Notes under the pieces: model-generated
Database searches by the model: none
What the model was told of the DNA's origin: nothing
What the model saw: only the letters and a program-made list of their open reading frames with translations
Shown here: positions 61,471-64,000 of the stretch, one piece after another
Position numbering within the stretch: position 1 is the first letter of the stretch
Layout of the letters: the number at the start of each line of letters is the position of its first letter
Translations under genes and position numbers: made by a program
Source: JANNAT01 sp031422555
GTDB lineage: Bacteria; Pseudomonadota; Alphaproteobacteria; Rhodobacterales; Rhodobacteraceae
DNA: 64,000 nt
Assembly (NCBI GenBank): GCA_031422555.1
Contig: JANPLZ010000120.1
Span: 38,893 to 102,892, forward strand
Reading direction: 5' to 3'

Positions 61471-62169
61471 CTAGCCCGCCGTATGACCCCACCAAACCAC
61501 TTTGCCAATGATCGACATCTGCAGCTGTTCCAGCTGCGCGCCGGTGCGCAGTTCGGGGGCGTGGTTGGGGTTGTCTGAAACAAGAAAGAGTACCTCGGAT
61601 CCGGGTCGTTCGATGCGTTTTATCCGTGCCTGACCGCCTTCGACAAAGGCATAGATCGCGGCACGGCGCTGGTCGTTGTCGCGGCGTTTATAGATGGGCG
61701 GTTCTGTGCGGGCCGTGTCAATCAAGACCATGTCGCCGGGGTGAATTGTTGGCAGCATGCTGTTGCCCTCGGCCCGGGCAAGGCAGGCGTGATTGGGTGC
61801 CACGTTTAGTCGGCGCAGCCAGTTTATCCGGAACGCCAGGTGATCAATGATCGCGTTATCGCCATTGGCCAATCCTGATCCCGCCGACAGCGTGGCGGTA
61901 TGCAAGGGGATCAGAGCGTACTCTTTGCTGTCGAGAATAATCTGCTCGACAGGGGCTGGTGTTCGCGGTGGGCCTAAATACATTTCTAGACCGAGGGCAT
62001 CCGCCATAGCAGCAACACGGTCGAAAGCTGGCGAAGCGCCGCGCTTGAGGCTTTGTATTGCGCTGTTATCCTTTTTGCCAAAGGCCCGAAAGCTGAGATC
62101 GGTTTGGGTTAGGCCCATTTCCCGCATTCGCGATTCGAACAAAGCCAAAATGTCAGTCGATTCTCTCAT
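61471..62169 (-). CDS. S24-family phage repressor (CI/LexA-like)
   Basis: 232 residues. N-terminal HTH (MGLTQTDLSFRAFGKKDNSA, then a recognition helix) and a C-terminal S24 peptidase domain. A likely self-cleavage Ala-Gly is in LSAGSG (about residue 94); the catalytic Ser is in RAEGNSMLPTIHPGDMVLID and the Lys in ARIKRIERP. RecA-stimulated autocleavage would induce the element. It is transcribed away from the early genes across an operator region. Confidence 0.9.
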   Translation of the reverse strand: MRESTDILALFESRMREMGLTQTDLSFRAFGKKDNSAIQSLKRGASPAFDRVAAMADALGLEMYLGPPRTPAPVEQIILDSKEYALIPLHTATLSAGSGLANGDNAIIDHLAFRINWLRRLNVAPNHACLARAEGNSMLPTIHPGDMVLIDTARTEPPIYKRRDNDQRRAAIYAFVEGGQARIKRIERPGSEVLFLVSDNPNHAPELRTGAQLEQLQMSIIGKVVWWGHTAG

Positions 62170-62176
62170 TGTGGAA

Positions 62177-62248
62177 ATTTACATAATTTAGGCACAAAAT
62201 AACAAGCTGGCCAAAACGGCAACAAACTGTATCCAAAATTATGTAAAT
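62177..62248. promoter_or_regulatory. Inverted operator pair between repressor and early operon
   Basis: ATTTACATAATTT (62177-62189) and its exact reverse complement AAATTATGTAAAT (62236-62248), 46 bp apart; a third partial site ACATAATT lies at 62275-62282. These are the likely repressor operators. Confidence 0.75.
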
Positions 62249-62253
62249 ATCCA

Positions 62254-62281
62254 TTGACTATAATATGTATATAAACATAAT
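62254..62281 (+). promoter_or_regulatory. Early promoter, possibly giving a leaderless mRNA
   Basis: TTGACT (62254-62259), 16-bp spacer, CATAAT (62276-62281). Initiation about 7 bp further falls on the ATG at 62288. A perfect TATAAT at 62259-62264 is an alternative -10 without a good -35. Confidence 0.5.
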
Positions 62282-62287
62282 TGGCGT

Positions 62288-62533
62288 ATGGAGCCAACAC
62301 ACCTTATCACACTCTCGACCGTTTACGCCGCCCACATTGGGCGCGGGTTGTACACTGTTGCGGCGCGGGCGGGCCTTCACAGCCGGGCATTTACAAACCT
62401 GCGCGATGGCACCGGGTGCCATGTGAAAACCTTTAACCGGGCCATCGATTGGTTCGGCACCAACTGGCCTGCGGACCTTGAATGGCCCCGCCACATTCCC
62501 CGCCCCGCAAAGCACAAGAAGGAGGCCGCGTGA
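62288..62533 (+). CDS. Early regulatory protein, probable HTH (Cro/Ner position)
   Basis: 81 residues. STVYAAHIGRGLYTVAARAG, then LRDGTGCHVKTFNRAIDWF and PADLEWPRHIPRP. I associate this pattern with small regulators in rhodobacterial prophages, but I cannot name a family. It is the first gene opposite the repressor, the place of Cro or Ner. No ribosome-binding site precedes the ATG, consistent with leaderless translation. Its TGA overlaps the next ATG. Confidence 0.75.
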   Translation: MEPTHLITLSTVYAAHIGRGLYTVAARAGLHSRAFTNLRDGTGCHVKTFNRAIDWFGTNWPADLEWPRHIPRPAKHKKEAA

Positions 62534-62976
62534 TGTCGATGCGACTTCGTCAACACGCCCGCATTTGCATCCCCGGTGTTGCGTTTGGCAGGGCAGCCGG
62601 TGCGATCAGGCGGGCAGTTGCAGAAGTGCTATGTCTTCGGGCGTTGGATGGCCCTGAAATGGCAAAGACGCTTGAGCGGCATGTCGCACGGCTGCACGGT
62701 ATTTCATCCCCTTCACGGCTGCAACTTTGGCAGCTTGGCGCAATGAACTGGCTGCTAGAAGCGCCAGAAACCGAGCCTGAGTCCATAGAAGATTTACCTC
62801 GGCCTCTGTCAGCCGCGACAACCGCCGCTCTTGCTGGGTTGGGTCCTCGCCGAGGAACACAAATGCTGCCTTTGGCGGGTTCAGAAATTGCGGCAGCAGT
62901 TCGTCCCAGTCTTCAATCAACACCGCAACAAACGACTGGCGACGATCAGGATCAATCAGTTCGAGGAGCTCATTAG
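62533..62976 (+). CDS. Possible early gene, largely antisense to 62606-63025
   Basis: 147 codons. It starts with a TGATG overlap and AAGGAGG 8 bp upstream, as a normal operon gene. The N-terminal about 55 residues are plausible (GAIRRAVAEVLCLRALDGPE), but from residue 75 the composition (Pro/Thr/Ala runs, GLGPRRGTQM) looks like the reverse of another gene. Either only a short product is real, or the minus-strand gene has been inserted into it. Confidence 0.35.
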   Translation: MSMRLRQHARICIPGVAFGRAAGAIRRAVAEVLCLRALDGPEMAKTLERHVARLHGISSPSRLQLWQLGAMNWLLEAPETEPESIEDLPRPLSAATTAALAGLGPRRGTQMLPLAGSEIAAAVRPSLQSTPQQTTGDDQDQSVRGAH

Positions 62977-63025
62977 CATGCGCCTCAGCTTCCAAGATGT
63001 AGCGGTCAAGATAGTCCAAAAGCAT
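62606..63025 (-). CDS. Antisense gene inside the early operon, function unknown
   Basis: 139 residues, with GGAGG 5 bp before the ATG. The protein is convincing: acidic N terminus (MLLDYLDRYILEAEAHANEL), LIEDWDELLPQFLNPPKAAF, then a helical Ala-rich half ending TPEDIALLQLPA. No membrane segment, no known domain. It runs against all surrounding genes, as a moron or an antirepressor-like gene would. Confidence 0.6.
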   Translation of the reverse strand: MLLDYLDRYILEAEAHANELLELIDPDRRQSFVAVLIEDWDELLPQFLNPPKAAFVFLGEDPTQQERRLSRLTEAEVNLLWTQARFLALLAASSLRQAAKVAAVKGMKYRAAVRHAAQASLPFQGHPTPEDIALLQLPA

Positions 63026-63148
63026 GAAATCCTCCGTCGGTTGGTTGGCACCGTTGACGGTAGGGCGAAGGCCGGTGCCGGGGAAGTAAATTCGCCCTGC
63101 GCGCTGGCCTTCAACGCCCCGTTTAACCCCAGAGAAAAGGAGGCTTTG

Positions 63149-63277
63149 ATGGCCCGTTTGATCGCCGCATTGGCGCGGCTGGATGACCATTGGATCGGCG
63201 ATCTGATCGGGGCGGTTTGCCTGTTTGGCATGCTGTGGGGCGGATTGTTCTTGGGTTTTACGGTGGGGTTCAAATGA
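63149..63277 (+). CDS. 42-residue membrane protein of the element
   Basis: Perfect AAGGAGG with a 5-bp spacer. MARLIAALARLDDHWIGDLIG leads into one transmembrane helix (AVCLFGMLWGGLFLGFTVGF). Its TGA overlaps the next ATG. Small early membrane proteins of this kind recur in rhodobacterial prophages; their role is unknown. Confidence 0.75.
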   Translation: MARLIAALARLDDHWIGDLIGAVCLFGMLWGGLFLGFTVGFK

Positions 63278-63540
63278 GCGATCGGGCATCAACTTCCGAT
63301 CTGGCGCTGCGGATTTATGCCATGGCCAATCTGGCGGATATATCGAAGCAGCTGGCGCTGGAAACCACGGCAAAGGCTGCCGAGCAGGGCATCGACAGCC
63401 CGTTTGCTGGTGTGAGGATGCGTGCCATCGAATTGCATTGGCAGGCCTATGACAGCGCCGTTGAAAAGCTGTTGATGATGATCCTGCAAGGCCGGGTTGG
63501 CGGCACTGTGACCCAGATCAGCATGGGGCGGGCATCATGA
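63274..63540 (+). CDS. Hypothetical early protein, 88 residues
   Basis: Starts at an ATGA overlap. Predicted mostly helical (SDLALRIYAMANLADISKQL; HWQAYDSAVEKLLMMIL). No domain recognised. The Ala-rich soluble character and coupling to neighbours suggest a small phage regulatory or host-takeover protein. Confidence 0.7.
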   Translation: MSDRASTSDLALRIYAMANLADISKQLALETTAKAAEQGIDSPFAGVRMRAIELHWQAYDSAVEKLLMMILQGRVGGTVTQISMGRAS

Positions 63541-63755
63541 GCGTGCCAATCGAATGGACCCGGCTGCAGGGCAATTTGCAAGAGGCGCTGCTGGCCCGCG
63601 CCTGCATGAAGCTGATCTCGGGTGCTGTGCATGACGAAGAAATGCGCCGTTACACCCGCGCGGTTGATCTGATCATCGACGATCTGGCGGCGCTGAAATC
63701 CAGCCATGTGCTGGGGCAGATCACATTGTTTTTTGCAAAGAAAGAGAGGGCATAA
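63537..63755 (+). CDS. Hypothetical early protein, 72 residues
   Basis: ATGA overlap with the preceding gene. Helical, mildly acidic (LQGNLQEALLARACMKLISG; YTRAVDLIIDDLAALKSSHV). No known family. Ends in TAATG, coupling it to the following gene. Confidence 0.7.
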   Translation: MSVPIEWTRLQGNLQEALLARACMKLISGAVHDEEMRRYTRAVDLIIDDLAALKSSHVLGQITLFFAKKERA

Positions 63756-64000
63756 TGGGCGGTCGTATTGCTGCTGTTCGGGATGAATTTCTGATCCATC
63801 TGATACGCGGTCAAGGCTATGTCGTGACGGATGCACGTGGCAAATACTTGACCGAGCCATCGGCGTTTCGGCCCCAAGTGGACCGGGTGCGCGCGCAGAT
63901 GCAGGCCGAGTTGATGGCCACGCGCAAGGTCGGCGCGCGTGCTTGCATGTGCTGCCGCAAGTCTTTCGAATCCGAGGGCATTCACAACCGCCTGTGCCTG
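63755..64000 (+). CDS. Zinc-finger early protein, cut by window edge
   Basis: First 82 codons. A helical N terminus (AAVRDEFLIHLIRGQGYVVT) is followed by CMCCRKSFESEGIHNRLC, a knuckle of the kind found at the C terminus of GcrA-like and small phage regulators in alphaproteobacteria. The final cysteines should lie just beyond the edge. Likely nucleic-acid binding. Confidence 0.75.
   Translation, partial: MGGRIAAVRDEFLIHLIRGQGYVVTDARGKYLTEPSAFRPQVDRVRAQMQAELMATRKVGARACMCCRKSFESEGIHNRLCL

Noticed and set aside
1..64000. tRNA, rRNA, CRISPR arrays and known riboswitches
   Set aside because: Looked for T-loop signatures, regular spaced repeats and conserved leader motifs ahead of metabolic genes; none was convincing.

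Overview
The window comes from the chromosome of a GC-rich alphaproteobacterium. It is most likely a member of the Rhodobacterales (Roseobacter/Rhodobacter group). The case rests on gene content and order: a FrcR/FrcBCAK fructose uptake locus, a GlcDEF glycolate oxidase, a fused MrpAB antiporter subunit, COQ9 and UbiA for ubiquinone, an Lrp regulator divergent from alanine dehydrogenase, a small zinc-finger gene before polA, DUF1285, and intergenic hairpin repeats of a type I associate with this group. I saw no rRNA, tRNA or CRISPR array.

Layout. 1-5.1 kb: the start of a glutamate-cysteine ligase gene, a membrane protein, rsmE and divergent ubiA, then a large OmpA-like envelope protein. 5.2-12.6 kb: accessory metabolism (alpha/beta hydrolase, succinate-semialdehyde dehydrogenase, a YgiC/YgiB-type pair, an SDR, an aminotransferase, a cupin) and a secreted peptidoglycan-binding protein. 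12.7-17.8 kb: an ECF sigma factor translationally coupled to a membrane-anchored von Willebrand A protein, a small heat-shock protein, a secreted trypsin-like protease and an orphan protein. 17.8-21.8 kb: glcD-glcE-glcF behind a palindromic operator. 22.5-30.7 kb: a coupled MoxR / DUF58 / BatA-DUF4159 / vWA-like membrane locus, with DUF1285 and hydroxypyruvate isomerase read the other way. 30.9-38.7 kb: polA, DUF1203, HIT, a core-2/I-branching type glycosyltransferase divergent from a carbohydrate sulfotransferase, and a quinone oxidoreductase. 38.7-46.2 kb: coq9, rpsU, lrp/ald, mscL, GST, a two-domain ALDH16-type dehydrogenase and deoC. 46.4-52.1 kb: a complete Mrp Na+/H+ antiporter operon (mrpAB-C-D-E-F-G). 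52.3-57.8 kb: fucU-frcR divergent from frcB-frcC-frcA-frcK, with a perfect 21-bp palindrome between them. 57.8-60.5 kb: a DMT exporter and adenine deaminase.

60.5-64.0 kb differs from the rest. A gene-poor stretch of about 490 bp carries four copies of AACTGGGAA in alternating orientation. A YbjQ-type protein and an S24 (CI/LexA-like) repressor read leftward. Across an AT-rich divergent operator region, a string of short, overlapping, mostly unassignable genes runs rightward off the window edge. This is the early region of a prophage or integrative element. It includes two opposite-strand reading frames that overlap almost completely, each with its own ribosome-binding site.

Links between genes. 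GlcDEF makes glyoxylate from glycolate, and Hyi (8 kb away) handles hydroxypyruvate from the same pathway. DeoC releases acetaldehyde that the adjacent ALDH could oxidise. FrcBCA imports a sugar, FrcK and FucU probably act on it, and FrcR is the likely repressor. The most promising targets for new biology are the sigma factor/vWA pair, the MoxR-vWA locus, the repeat cluster at 60.84-60.96 kb and the early region of the element.
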